Of a stretch of 64,000 bases of DNA, positions 41,359-50,513 are shown piece after piece; the stretch's first letter is position 1; each line of letters starts with the position of its first letter. This DNA is from Proteus terrae subsp. cibarius (GTDB lineage: Bacteria; Pseudomonadota; Gammaproteobacteria; Enterobacterales; Enterobacteriaceae). Location: NCBI RefSeq assembly GCF_011045835.1, contig NZ_CP047350.1, forward strand, positions 62,001 to 126,000. The letters are read 5' to 3'. The position numbers were made by a program, and so were the translations under genes. The notes under the pieces are model-generated. The model searched no databases and was not told the DNA's origin. It was given only the letters and a program-made list of their open reading frames with translations.

Positions 41359-43802
41359 TCGTAACCATCAAAAAGAAACTCGAAGAAACGTTGATCCCGG
41401 AGCACTTGCGAGCTGCCGGGATTATTCCTGTCCTGGCCTATGACGAAGACGATCATGTCTTCCTTATGGATGACCACAGTGCAGGCTTTGGTTTCATGTG
41501 TGAGCCCCTGTGTGGTGCCGATGAAAAAGTTCAGGAGCGAATGAACGGTTTCCTGAATCAGGAGTTCCCGTCGAAGACTACGCTCCAGTTTGTTCTGTTC
41601 CGCTCCCCGGACATCAATCAGGAGATGTACCGGATGATGGGGTTGCGTGATGGCTTCCGTCACGAGCTGCTGACATCTGTCATCAAGGAACGGATTAACT
41701 TCCTCCAGCACCACACGACAGAACGCATATTTGCCAAGACCAACAAAGGTATCTACGACAATGGCTTGATCCAAGACCTCAAGCTGTTCGTTACGTGCAA
41801 AGTCCCCATCAAGAACAATAACCCGACTGAAAGCGAACTCCAGCAGCTCGCACAGCTTCGCACGAAGGTCGAATCATCGCTTCAAACCGTTGGTCTGCGT
41901 CCCCGCACAATGACGGCGGTGAACTACATCCGGATCATGAGCACCATCCTGAATTGGGGGCCGGATGCTTCATGGCGACATGACTCTGTGGATTGGGAGA
42001 TGGATAAGCCCATCTGCGAGCAAATCTTCGATTACGGCACTGATGTGGAAGTCAGCAAGAACGGCATCAGGCTGGGGGACTACCACGCGAAAGTCATGTC
42101 AGCGAAAAAGCTGCCTGACGTTTTCTACTTTGGTGATGCGTTGACCTATGCCGGGGATCTCAGCGGCGGCAACTCCAGCATCAAAGAAAACTACATGGTT
42201 GTGACCAATGTGTTTTTCCCTGAGGCAGAAAGCACGAAAAACACTCTGGAGCGCAAACGCCAGTTCACTGTAAACCAAGCCTACGGGCCGATGCTCAAAT
42301 TCGTGCCGGTGCTGGCGGACAAAAAGGAGAGCTTCGACACTCTCTATGAGTCCATGAAAGAGGGGGCTAAGCCAGTCAAGATCACCTACTCGGTGGTTTT
42401 ATTTGCTCCAACCAAAGAACGTGTTGAAGCGGCGGCGATGGCCGCACGAAACATCTGGCGTGAATCTCGGTTCGAGCTGATGGAGGATAAGTTCGTTGCT
42501 CTGCCGATGTTCCTCAACTGCCTGCCATTCTGTACAGACCGGGATGCAGTGCGAGACCTATTCCGCTACAAGACCATGACAACCGAGCAGGCGGCTGTGG
42601 TCCTGCCGGTGTTTGGGGAATGGAAGGGGACCGGGACCTATCATGCAGCGCTGATTTCCCGCAACGGCCAGCTCATGAGTCTGTCTCTTCACGACAGTAA
42701 TACCAACAAAAACCTGGTGATCGCAGCCGAATCCGGCTCGGGTAAATCGTTCCTTACCAACGAACTGATTTTTTCCTACTTGTCCGAGGGTGCTCAGGTC
42801 TGGGTTATTGATGCCGGTAAGTCCTACCAGAAGCTGTCGGAAATGCTCAATGGCGACTTCGTTCACTTTGAAGAAGGAACGCACGTCTGCCTCAACCCGT
42901 TCGAGCTCATACAGAACTACGAGGACGAAGAAGACGCGATTGTCAGCCTCGTTTGTGCAATGGCGTCGGCCAAAGGCTTGCTGGATGAATGGCAAATCTC
43001 TGCGCTGAAACAGGTCCTTTCTCGCCTGTGGGAAGAGAAAGGTAAAGAGATGAAGGTTGACGACATCGCTGAGCGCTGTCTGGAAGAAGAAAACGACCAG
43101 CGCCTCAAGGATATTGGTCAGCAGCTCTACGCCTTTACGTCGAAAGGTAGCTACGGGAAATACTTCTCTCGCAAGAACAACGTCAGCTTCCAGAACCAGT
43201 TCACTGTACTGGAGCTCGATGAACTGCAAGGGCGTAAGCACTTGCGTCAGGTTGTACTGCTCCAGCTTATTTACCAGATCCAGCAAGAAGTATTCCTGGG
43301 TGAACGTAACCGCAAGAAAGTCGTCATCGTGGATGAGGCCTGGGACCTGCTCAAAGAGGGCGAGGTCTCGGTCTTCATGGAACATGCCTACCGCAAATTC
43401 CGTAAGTACGGTGGCTCCGTTGTCATTGCAACGCAGTCCATCAACGACCTCTATGAGAACGCAGTGGGCCGCGCCATCGCGGAGAACTCGGCCAGCATGT
43501 ACTTGCTCGGCCAAACCGAAGAAACCGTGGAATCTGTTAAACGTAGCGGTCGTCTGACCCTTTCAGAGGGCGGGTTCCACACCCTCAAGACGGTACACAC
43601 CATCCAGGGCGTGTACTCAGAAATCTTTATCAAATCGAAGAGCGGCATGGGCGTCGGACGCTTGATAGTGGGCGACTTCCAGAAGCTGCTTTATTCGACC
43701 GATCCGGTGGACGTTAACGCCATCGACCAGTTTGTGAAACAAGGCATGAGCATTCCTGAGGCAATCAAGGCCGTGATGCGAAGCCGTCAGCAGGCTGCAT
43801 AA
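41355..43802 (+). CDS. traC: VirB4-like ATPase TraC
   Basis: The 815-residue ATPase powers pilus assembly and secretion at the inner membrane. The F-type TraC/VirB4 domains are present: an N-terminal half with FGFMCEPLCGADEKVQ, Walker A AAESGSGKSFLTNE near residue 457, and Walker B KKVVIVDEAWDLLKEGE near 654, with FRKYGGSVVIATQSINDLY after it. It is translationally coupled to dsbC. Confidence 0.95.
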   Translation: MIVTIKKKLEETLIPEHLRAAGIIPVLAYDEDDHVFLMDDHSAGFGFMCEPLCGADEKVQERMNGFLNQEFPSKTTLQFVLFRSPDINQEMYRMMGLRDGFRHELLTSVIKERINFLQHHTTERIFAKTNKGIYDNGLIQDLKLFVTCKVPIKNNNPTESELQQLAQLRTKVESSLQTVGLRPRTMTAVNYIRIMSTILNWGPDASWRHDSVDWEMDKPICEQIFDYGTDVEVSKNGIRLGDYHAKVMSAKKLPDVFYFGDALTYAGDLSGGNSSIKENYMVVTNVFFPEAESTKNTLERKRQFTVNQAYGPMLKFVPVLADKKESFDTLYESMKEGAKPVKITYSVVLFAPTKERVEAAAMAARNIWRESRFELMEDKFVALPMFLNCLPFCTDRDAVRDLFRYKTMTTEQAAVVLPVFGEWKGTGTYHAALISRNGQLMSLSLHDSNTNKNLVIAAESGSGKSFLTNELIFSYLSEGAQVWVIDAGKSYQKLSEMLNGDFVHFEEGTHVCLNPFELIQNYEDEEDAIVSLVCAMASAKGLLDEWQISALKQVLSRLWEEKGKEMKVDDIAERCLEEENDQRLKDIGQQLYAFTSKGSYGKYFSRKNNVSFQNQFTVLELDELQGRKHLRQVVLLQLIYQIQQEVFLGERNRKKVVIVDEAWDLLKEGEVSVFMEHAYRKFRKYGGSVVIATQSINDLYENAVGRAIAENSASMYLLGQTEETVESVKRSGRLTLSEGGFHTLKTVHTIQGVYSEIFIKSKSGMGVGRLIVGDFQKLLYSTDPVDVNAIDQFVKQGMSIPEAIKAVMRSRQQAA

Positions 43803-43816
43803 CCAGGGAGACAGTA

Positions 43817-44134
43817 ATGGACATTAAATCAATCGCAATCGCCGCCATTCTCGGTGCCGCTGGTGGCTTCGGCGGTAGCTACTACGTGATGAGCGAACAA
43901 ACGGCAAGCATCCATCAGCGTTTGAATCAAACCCCGCCAGTGGTCGTGGTTGACTTCGCTAAAGTGGCGTCGGCGTATCCCGCTGGTGCCTCTCAGGAGG
44001 AAGTTGAAAGACTGATGGTCAAGACCAATGACGCAATTTTGAAGTTGAAAGACGCAGGTTATTTGGTCCTTGACGCAAGTGCTGTCGTCGGTGCTCCAAG
44101 TGACGTGTACCTCCCTGATGAGGTGCTGAAATGA
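43817..44134 (+). CDS. TrbI-like membrane protein
   Basis: The 105-residue protein has one N-terminal membrane helix (IAIAAILGAAGGFGGSYYVM) and a periplasmic tail with PVVVVDFAKVASAYPAG. Size and place between traC and the TrhF peptidase fit the F-type TrbI family, which influences pilus length. Direct similarity is weak, so the symbol is left blank. GGGAGA precedes the ATG; it overlaps trhF by ATGA. Confidence 0.65.
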   Translation: MDIKSIAIAAILGAAGGFGGSYYVMSEQTASIHQRLNQTPPVVVVDFAKVASAYPAGASQEEVERLMVKTNDAILKLKDAGYLVLDASAVVGAPSDVYLPDEVLK

Positions 44135-44661
44135 ATTTTCCACTCAAGAAGTATTTCGTCAAAAAGGAATCCTGGAAGCGCTTCGGGGTTAAGGCCGGTG
44201 TGACACTACTGGTTCTTTGGGCTGCTGGTGCGGCCTTTGCCAGCCGCTACCGTATTGGCATTGATCCACAACAGGAGAAGTGCCTGCCGGGTTACACCTT
44301 CTTCCTCATTGATCTGAACGACCAAACTCTGGAGAGGGGAGCTGTTTACGCCTTCCAAGCCAAGAACATGCAGCCTTTCTACAAGGACGGGACTCGCATG
44401 GTCAAAATCCTCACCGGTATGCCGGGGGATAAAGTCGAGATCAACGATAAGTGGAAGATCACCGTCAATGGTGATGTCGTCGGAGAGGGGCTCCAGCTCG
44501 CAGGGAAACTACATCTGCCAGAGAGCCACTTTTACGGCAAGACCACGCTGAAAGAGAATAACTACTGGTTTATGGGCAAAAGCCCATTCAGCTTCGACTC
44601 ACGTTACTGGGGGACTGTGAAAAATGATCAGATCATTGGCCGCGCATATCCCCTGTTCTAA
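44131..44661 (+). CDS. trhF: S26-type peptidase TrhF/TraF with a Cys at the nucleophile position
   Basis: The 176-residue protein resembles conjugative signal peptidases: a membrane helix (FGVKAGVTLLVLWAAGAAFA), the box IGIDPQQEKCLPGYTFFLID, the lysine box MVKILTGMPGDKVEI, and C-terminal YWFMGKSPFSFDSRYWGTV. In S26 peptidases the first box usually contains the Ser nucleophile (SxPxG); here Cys is found instead. It may process or cyclise the pilin TraA. It is coupled to the preceding gene and overlaps traW by 38 bases. Confidence 0.82.
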   Translation: MNFPLKKYFVKKESWKRFGVKAGVTLLVLWAAGAAFASRYRIGIDPQQEKCLPGYTFFLIDLNDQTLERGAVYAFQAKNMQPFYKDGTRMVKILTGMPGDKVEINDKWKITVNGDVVGEGLQLAGKLHLPESHFYGKTTLKENNYWFMGKSPFSFDSRYWGTVKNDQIIGRAYPLF

Positions 44662-45889
44662 GAGCGTTCTGGTGGCGTTGATATTCTCTGTGGCTGGCGG
44701 GGCATACGCTCAAGAGTCTCCGCTCACAGAGCAGGATAAGGCGCTTATTGAGAAAGGAAAGCAAATTGCCCAAAAGGCCCAGAAGATGGAAATGCCATCT
44801 CTGTTGCAAAACCAACACATGGACGAGGCTCAGGCCGAAGCCAAGGCATTTTTCAAGCAGCTCCAAACTACTAACCCAACGCTCAAGGAGATGCACCGGA
44901 AACAGGCTGAAAAGGGTATCTACTCTGACCATCGGATACTGGTTTTCGCCTCGTTGTCTCTTGGCGAACAGGGGTTAGATGACGTCCTAACGGCGGTGTC
45001 AGGCCAGCCTGATTCTGTAATTGTGTTCCGTGGCATCCCGGAAGGAATGAACTTGGGGCAGGGAGTTAAAGCTATTCAGGCGCTCGCGGCCAAAAAAGAC
45101 CCAGTGCCGAACATCATCATCAACCCTACGTTGTTCAAAACGTACAACATCACAGCCGTTCCCACGATTGTGATGCTGGAGGATGAGCCGCTGCCTGGCG
45201 AACAACCAAACGTCGTCGCCCAGGTCTCCGGGTTGTCCGACCCGGTATGGTTGGCTCGGGAAGTGGATAACGGAGAAAAAGGCGATCTCGGCGTTAAGGG
45301 GCCGGTGGAGAAAATCAGTGAGCCAGACCTTATTGATGTTGCCAAGAAACGCCTTGCCAATATCGACTGGGAAGAGAAGAAGAAACAGGCTATAGAGCGC
45401 TTCTGGACCAAGCAGAATTTCAATGAGCTGCCCAGAGCGCCAAAATCTCGAACACGAGAAATTGACCCTAGCGTCATGATCACCAGTGACATCAGCACTC
45501 CGGATGGCACTGTGTTCGCTCACGCGGGTGACGTGATCAACCCATTGTGCGATCCGAAGGAAGTTTGCAAGCCTGGAACGCGGCCATTTACCCAAGCGGT
45601 CGTAGTTTTCGACCCGCTGGACAAAAAGCAAATGGAGCTGCTCGCCAAGAAGCTGCCTGAAATTAAGCAGGAACCTGGCGTACAACGGATTACCTATATC
45701 GCCACAGAGTTCGACAAAGACAAAGGCTGGGATTCCTACAAGAGTGTCACCGACAACTTTGACGCGCCGGTATATCTGCTGACGCCAGATCTGATTACCC
45801 GGTTCGAGCTGGAGCACACACCGAGCGTCATTACTGCCAGAGGCAAGAAGTTTGTTGTCCGCGAACTTGCTGAGGAGGGCGGTGAATGA
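44624..45889 (+). CDS. traW: TrbC-TraW fusion protein
   Basis: The 421-residue exported protein joins two F-type components. After a signal peptide (VLVALIFSVAGGAYA) comes a TrbC-like domain (RILVFASLSLGEQGLDDVL, VIVFRGIPEGM), then a TraW-like domain (PSVMITSDISTPDGTVFAHA, RPFTQAVVVFDPLDKKQ, PVYLLTPDLITRFELEHTP). In F these are separate genes. It assembles pili in the periplasm. It overlaps trhF at the 5' end and the EAL gene by ATGA at the 3' end. Confidence 0.88.
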   Translation: MIRSLAAHIPCSKSVLVALIFSVAGGAYAQESPLTEQDKALIEKGKQIAQKAQKMEMPSLLQNQHMDEAQAEAKAFFKQLQTTNPTLKEMHRKQAEKGIYSDHRILVFASLSLGEQGLDDVLTAVSGQPDSVIVFRGIPEGMNLGQGVKAIQALAAKKDPVPNIIINPTLFKTYNITAVPTIVMLEDEPLPGEQPNVVAQVSGLSDPVWLAREVDNGEKGDLGVKGPVEKISEPDLIDVAKKRLANIDWEEKKKQAIERFWTKQNFNELPRAPKSRTREIDPSVMITSDISTPDGTVFAHAGDVINPLCDPKEVCKPGTRPFTQAVVVFDPLDKKQMELLAKKLPEIKQEPGVQRITYIATEFDKDKGWDSYKSVTDNFDAPVYLLTPDLITRFELEHTPSVITARGKKFVVRELAEEGGE

Positions 45890-46557
45890 TTTTTGCCCCG
45901 GCTTTCCAACCAATTAAAGACGTCGGCACAGGTTCGTTTGTCGCTGCTGAGGTACTGGCTCGTTGGTACGACGAAGGCCGGGTTCTTACACCATCCTCTC
46001 TGTCATCACCTCCTTATTGGGGGCTGGTGGATATGGAGATGGCACGGTTCATTCAGGACAACCTTCATTATTGCTTGGATCTGTACCCAGCTCTTTTTCT
46101 GAATGTCTCTGAACATACTTTGCAATCAGACGTCATTTTCAAAGCGTGGTGGAGGGTTGTCCGCGACATTGCTAAGAATCACTCATCACGGCTTGTCATC
46201 GAGATTACCGAGGGCATTCAGGATGCCTCTCTCGCATTGAGATGGGAGGCTCTTACCGAAATAGGGGTTGAGCTGGCGCTGGATGACTATGGAGACAAAA
46301 ACTCTTCGCTGGAGCGCCTGAGTCGTTATGACTGGCACTATTGCAAGTTTGACGCGAGAAGACTGCGGTCGCTTGAAGACTACTCGGCCATCCTCCACTG
46401 CCGCCGAAAAGGCATACAGCTCATTGCTGAGCAGGTGGAGAGCTTCCCATTGGGGGAGAGCGCCAAATTACTTGGACTGTCATGGCAACAAGGTTTCTAT
46501 CACGGGAAGCCTGCTGTCATGGAGAAACACTTGAATTACGTAAAGGCCTTACCATGA
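45886..46557 (+). CDS. EAL-domain protein inside the transfer operon
   Basis: The 223-residue protein is almost only an EAL domain. The motifs are AAEVLAR (EVL in place of EAL), LFLNVSEHTL, VIEITEG, LALDDYGDKN, CKFDARRL, AEQVES and QGFYHGKP. All usual metal and catalytic residues (E, N, E, DD, K, E) seem kept, so it may be an active c-di-GMP phosphodiesterase. No sensor or membrane domain is present. It is coupled to traW by ATGA and to traU by ATGATG, so it would be made together with the pilus apparatus. Confidence 0.85.
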   Translation: MIFAPAFQPIKDVGTGSFVAAEVLARWYDEGRVLTPSSLSSPPYWGLVDMEMARFIQDNLHYCLDLYPALFLNVSEHTLQSDVIFKAWWRVVRDIAKNHSSRLVIEITEGIQDASLALRWEALTEIGVELALDDYGDKNSSLERLSRYDWHYCKFDARRLRSLEDYSAILHCRRKGIQLIAEQVESFPLGESAKLLGLSWQQGFYHGKPAVMEKHLNYVKALP

Positions 46558-47561
46558 TGCAAAAAATTCTACGGGTCATTGCCGTTAGCGCGGTCTTTTG
46601 GGTTCGTTCGGTATCGGCTGACCCTGGGTGCCAGAATGCGGAAGTAATCGGCGGAAAACTGATTACTGACATCTGCTGGAGCTGTATTTTTCCCATCAAA
46701 GTAGCAGGGGTTCCTATAAGTGGTGGAGGCGGATCATTCCCGAGTGAAGCCGTAAGCAACCCTCTGTGTATGTGCGAGGATAATCTAGGGGTCCCTCGGC
46801 CTGGAGTCACCACTTCTATGTGGGAGCCAGCACGGCTTGTTGAATTTCAGAGAGTGCCTGGCTGCTCATCTGTCTTGAATGGTGTCAGGTTCCCGTTTGA
46901 TAGGACTAACCAAGGGCATCATGGCATGGGAGACATGGATGGTGGTGATGGTTCTTTTATGCACTATCACTACTATGCGTTTCCTCTGTTGGTGATGCTC
47001 GATTTATTTATTAAGCAGACCTGTAATGCTGATGGGTATATGGATCTCGACATCATGTACATGTCGGAGCTCGACCCGACCTGGAACAATGATGAGCTCG
47101 CTTTTTTTACCAATCCAGAGGCGGCGGCAGTAGCAAACCCAATTGCGGCGGCTGCGTGTACTGCTGATGCTGTCTCATCAACCGCTGGAAAACCTTTAAA
47201 ACAGCTTTTCTGGTGTGCTGGTTCATGGGGCACCCTGTATCCATTTAGTGGCAACCAGAATGGTGGAAAAGGTGTTATCCGCGATAGCAGTCTTCTTAGC
47301 ACAAGGGTTCTGGCTGCTTTGCATCGCCGGGGGTTAGCGTGGAAGACAATGGGTTCTGAGGCTATGTGTAGAGGTGTTATTAGCCCAACACTACCCAAAA
47401 CGCAGTACAAATTCACGCTATTGCATCCGGTTCCAGAGACAAACTCATCTCACGTAATTGGCGAATCCACTCTTACGTGGGGTCTGGCGCGAACTATACC
47501 GGCAATTGGGCAAGACCCTATTTACACCATCTGGCGATGGAATGATTGCTGTAACAATTGA
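46554..47561 (+). CDS. traU: Conjugative transfer protein TraU
   Basis: The 335-residue periplasmic protein has a signal peptide (ILRVIAVSAVFWVRSVSA) and the cysteine-rich TraU pattern (WSCIFPIKVAG, NPLCMCEDNLGVPRPG, YPFSGNQNGG). It is needed for DNA transfer and mating stabilisation. The ATG at 46554 overlaps the EAL-gene stop. Its many cysteines explain dsbC in the operon. A 100-bp gap with an activator box separates it from traN. Confidence 0.92.
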   Translation: MMQKILRVIAVSAVFWVRSVSADPGCQNAEVIGGKLITDICWSCIFPIKVAGVPISGGGGSFPSEAVSNPLCMCEDNLGVPRPGVTTSMWEPARLVEFQRVPGCSSVLNGVRFPFDRTNQGHHGMGDMDGGDGSFMHYHYYAFPLLVMLDLFIKQTCNADGYMDLDIMYMSELDPTWNNDELAFFTNPEAAAVANPIAAAACTADAVSSTAGKPLKQLFWCAGSWGTLYPFSGNQNGGKGVIRDSSLLSTRVLAALHRRGLAWKTMGSEAMCRGVISPTLPKTQYKFTLLHPVPETNSSHVIGESTLTWGLARTIPAIGQDPIYTIWRWNDCCNN

Positions 47562-47598
47562 GCAGACCCTAACGAATTTGCACGGGCATTTTAGATTA

Positions 47599-47613
47599 TG
47601 CCCCAAAAGGGCC
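47599..47613 (+). promoter_or_regulatory. Candidate AcaCD-type box before traN
   Basis: TGCCCCAAAAGGGCC lies 78 bp before the traN start and so gives traN its own regulated promoter. Confidence 0.6.
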
Positions 47614-47676
47614 ACTACACGTACAGGTGGCCCTTGTCTTCTCAGATAGCATGGGAAGGTTGAAATGGAGAACACA

Positions 47677-50475
47677 ATGCGAAGTCATAATTACTTTATG
47701 AAAGCTGTGGCCTCGCTGTTGACAGTAACCATGTCTGCGCTGCCGATACATTCCTACGCTAACGGTAGCCAAGACCAGGACATCACAGCGGTGGGTAAAG
47801 AGGCCCAGGCTTTCGGACAAAACCTCTCAAACTCATTCAAGTCGAGCTCGGGGACTGTGCAAGATGGCACAATCTCTATGCCGACGTTGAAAGACGGTCA
47901 ATTCCAAATGAACGGGGGGAGTCAGATTAATGTCAATGATCTATTCCCCGGAACGAGCGGGACCAACAATAAACCTGATAGTTATTACTTCCCTGATGCC
48001 AATAAACCTGATGTGGGCGGTCTGCAAGGCATTTACGACTCTGGCGATGACATGGACAGCGTGGGGAATAATGCAAAAGGGTCGCTGTGGAGTGATGCCA
48101 ATAGTGCTAATCCATCAATCTCTGGTGCGGCATACAAGGTTCTTCTCGATGCCTCTAATCGATCACGCCCTGATTTCAGTAATGACCCTGTACTAAATCT
48201 AAGCAAAAAGACCTATGAGGATATGGACCTCATCGCAGGTGGCTTTGGGGATTGTTCTGCCGAAACAACCATCAATCAGAATACTATCAACGCCCACATT
48301 CCAGAGTATGAACGGTGTCAGCGTGTTGTAGATCAAAGCGCGGACTGTGAGGTTGTCCATGACTACGATGCCTCTGTGGTGAAGCACTATGATGGTCCAT
48401 ATAACCTCAAATCTTGTGGAGAAGGCTGTACTGAGTTGTGGATTGGCCGAGTTGGTAACGACTACTGGAGTGGCAACTGTTCGATTTATGAGGAATACAC
48501 GCGGGTCCAAGTCAGTAATCCAGACGCCATAGTGTCTGCAACTCTTGAGTACGCCAAGTGGGATGACTACATGCAAGTTTGGGTTGGTAAATCAGGTCAG
48601 GAAACTAAAGTATGGTCCGGCCCTGACGGCAATTTCCCTCCAGAAACGGCTGGCCGATGTGAATTGTCAACAAGTTGGGAGCGAAACCCTAATATTGATG
48701 TCACTCCCTATTTCAAGAATGTGAAAGATGGTGATGTTGTTACGTTTAAGATCCGCGTTTCAGTAACTGGCGCAGGTGAGGGTTTTGGCCGCATAAAGCT
48801 ACGCTATGACCCATCAAAAGCCATTACCAAGGATGAGTGGGCTCCACAGAGCTGCATGGATTCAGCCAAAGGGGTTGTAGATGGTTTTGCGGAAGGCGAG
48901 ATCACATGTATAGATGACCCGACTGATGCTACGGGCTGCACAGTCATCAATGGGATCAAAGTTTGCGAATCTCAACTCAAGCCGTCACCTTTGCCTGGTA
49001 TTCCAAAACTATGCAAAAAGGTTCGAGTTAAAGCTGACTATGACTTTTATAAGGGGCAAATGGACTGCTGGACAGACCCTCAAGGTGAAACGCACTGTCC
49101 GGTAAACACGGGCGGGAATCTCGATAGCTGTCAGAAATATGAAGAAAACCCTCAGTGCGGCTTCATCAGTTCCAAATGTGTTGATGGTGCTCAGGGAAGT
49201 TCTGGTACGTGCTACGTCCACGAGGATACTTATGACTGTGGTACAGATGTTTCTGTTCCGACCTTGGAAAAGGAAACTGAGTACCAGTGCGGTGGGCCTA
49301 TACGCTGCATGGGAGATGACTGCCTTGATTTGACCAAAACACAAAGCACTGATTTTGCTCGCGCTACTGCGTTGCTCAATGCAGCCCAATTCATGACGCA
49401 GGATATGAGCTGCACAGGCCAAGATGGGGATGACAATCCTACCGGGGATGAAAACGTTATTTGCTCTGCTTTTGCAGGGGAAGCTGGCGAATGCAAGATA
49501 GCTGTTGGGGGAGTTTCTGATTGCTGTGAAAAGCCAACCAATATATCTCTTGCCGATTATCTGAACCTAATAATGGCCGTTCCAAAGCTCGATGGCGCAG
49601 TGATGGGGCTGACTGATGGTAATGCGCTTAAAGGTGCTTATCAGGTACTTAGGGAACCTGCCCTTCAAGGGTGGACAGAAGTCACAAAACCGTTCACAAG
49701 TTATATAGAGAACGTTTCAGGTGCTGTTGATTCGTTCTTCCAGCCTGTAGAGCAGTTTGTTGATCAACTCATTGACCAGCTCAAAGAGCAAGTCAAAGAA
49801 GTGATGATGGATGTCATGAAATCAGCAGGCCAAGATGCAGCAACAGAGCAGGCGGCTGCCGCAGCATCTGAACAAGCTGCCGAAGCAATGATGGAGACTG
49901 CGACAACATGGCTTAGCACTGCCATGACGATATATACCGTCTATGTCGTTGCGATGGTGATGATCCAGATGATTTATAAGTGCGAGGAAGAAGAGTTCAC
50001 TATGAACGCCAAAAGAGCGCTCAAGAATTGCACCTATGTAGGCTCTTATTGTAAATCTAAGGTGTTGGGCGCTTGTATTGAAAAAAGAGAAGCGTATTGC
50101 TGCTTCAATTCTCCGCTCTCTCGTATTATACAAGAACAGGTTCGCCCTCAATTGGGGCAGAACTTTGGAGACCCCAAAAATCCTCAGTGTGAAGGGATTC
50201 CACTAGATAAAATTGCCGAAATTGATTGGAGCAAAATTAATTTGGATGAGTGGCTTGGGATATTACAGCAGAACGGTAAATTCCCTGATCCGGCCTCAAT
50301 AAATCTCGACTCGCTGACTGGAGCAGGGAATGACTTCAATATTGACGGGACGCGGAAGAATGCTCAGGAAAGGGCGTTGGAGCGGTTGGAAGGGATTGAT
50401 ATTGACGCGAAGCGAAAAGAGGCGACAAACAGCATAGACCCTCAAACAGGCGCGCCAACTGGTGGTGGTGGATAA
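47677..50475 (+). CDS. traN: Mating-pair stabilisation protein TraN
   Basis: The 932-residue cysteine-rich outer-membrane protein stabilises mating pairs. A signal peptide (ASLLTVTMSALPIHSYA) is followed by TraN-like repeats with paired cysteines (RCQRVVDQSADC-type, CKKVRVKADYDFYKGQMDCW, QYEENPQC-type) and a C-terminal region with SYCKSKVLGACIEKREAYCC and SPLSRIIQEQVRPQLG, which is the family hallmark. The ATG at 47677 has GGAG upstream; an in-frame ATG at 47665 exists, the same double-start layout as orf1847. A bidirectional terminator follows. Confidence 0.93.
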   Translation: MRSHNYFMKAVASLLTVTMSALPIHSYANGSQDQDITAVGKEAQAFGQNLSNSFKSSSGTVQDGTISMPTLKDGQFQMNGGSQINVNDLFPGTSGTNNKPDSYYFPDANKPDVGGLQGIYDSGDDMDSVGNNAKGSLWSDANSANPSISGAAYKVLLDASNRSRPDFSNDPVLNLSKKTYEDMDLIAGGFGDCSAETTINQNTINAHIPEYERCQRVVDQSADCEVVHDYDASVVKHYDGPYNLKSCGEGCTELWIGRVGNDYWSGNCSIYEEYTRVQVSNPDAIVSATLEYAKWDDYMQVWVGKSGQETKVWSGPDGNFPPETAGRCELSTSWERNPNIDVTPYFKNVKDGDVVTFKIRVSVTGAGEGFGRIKLRYDPSKAITKDEWAPQSCMDSAKGVVDGFAEGEITCIDDPTDATGCTVINGIKVCESQLKPSPLPGIPKLCKKVRVKADYDFYKGQMDCWTDPQGETHCPVNTGGNLDSCQKYEENPQCGFISSKCVDGAQGSSGTCYVHEDTYDCGTDVSVPTLEKETEYQCGGPIRCMGDDCLDLTKTQSTDFARATALLNAAQFMTQDMSCTGQDGDDNPTGDENVICSAFAGEAGECKIAVGGVSDCCEKPTNISLADYLNLIMAVPKLDGAVMGLTDGNALKGAYQVLREPALQGWTEVTKPFTSYIENVSGAVDSFFQPVEQFVDQLIDQLKEQVKEVMMDVMKSAGQDAATEQAAAAASEQAAEAMMETATTWLSTAMTIYTVYVVAMVMIQMIYKCEEEEFTMNAKRALKNCTYVGSYCKSKVLGACIEKREAYCCFNSPLSRIIQEQVRPQLGQNFGDPKNPQCEGIPLDKIAEIDWSKINLDEWLGILQQNGKFPDPASINLDSLTGAGNDFNIDGTRKNAQERALERLEGIDIDAKRKEATNSIDPQTGAPTGGGG

Positions 50476-50477
50476 AA

Positions 50478-50499
50478 AAAGGGGCCTTTCGGCCCCTTT
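50478..50499. terminator. Bidirectional terminator after traN
   Basis: AAAGGGGCC and GGCCCCTTT form a perfect 9-bp stem around TTTC between convergent genes. Confidence 0.9.
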
Positions 50500-50513
50500 C
50501 TCATGTAGATTGA

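Noticed and set aside
42558..43514. 318-codon minus-strand frame
   Set aside because: It lies fully opposite traC, has no ribosome binding site and no recognisable domain. It is a shadow of codon usage.
44999..45913. 304-codon minus-strand frame
   Set aside because: It is antisense to the TrbC-TraW fusion, which has clear domains and coupled starts.
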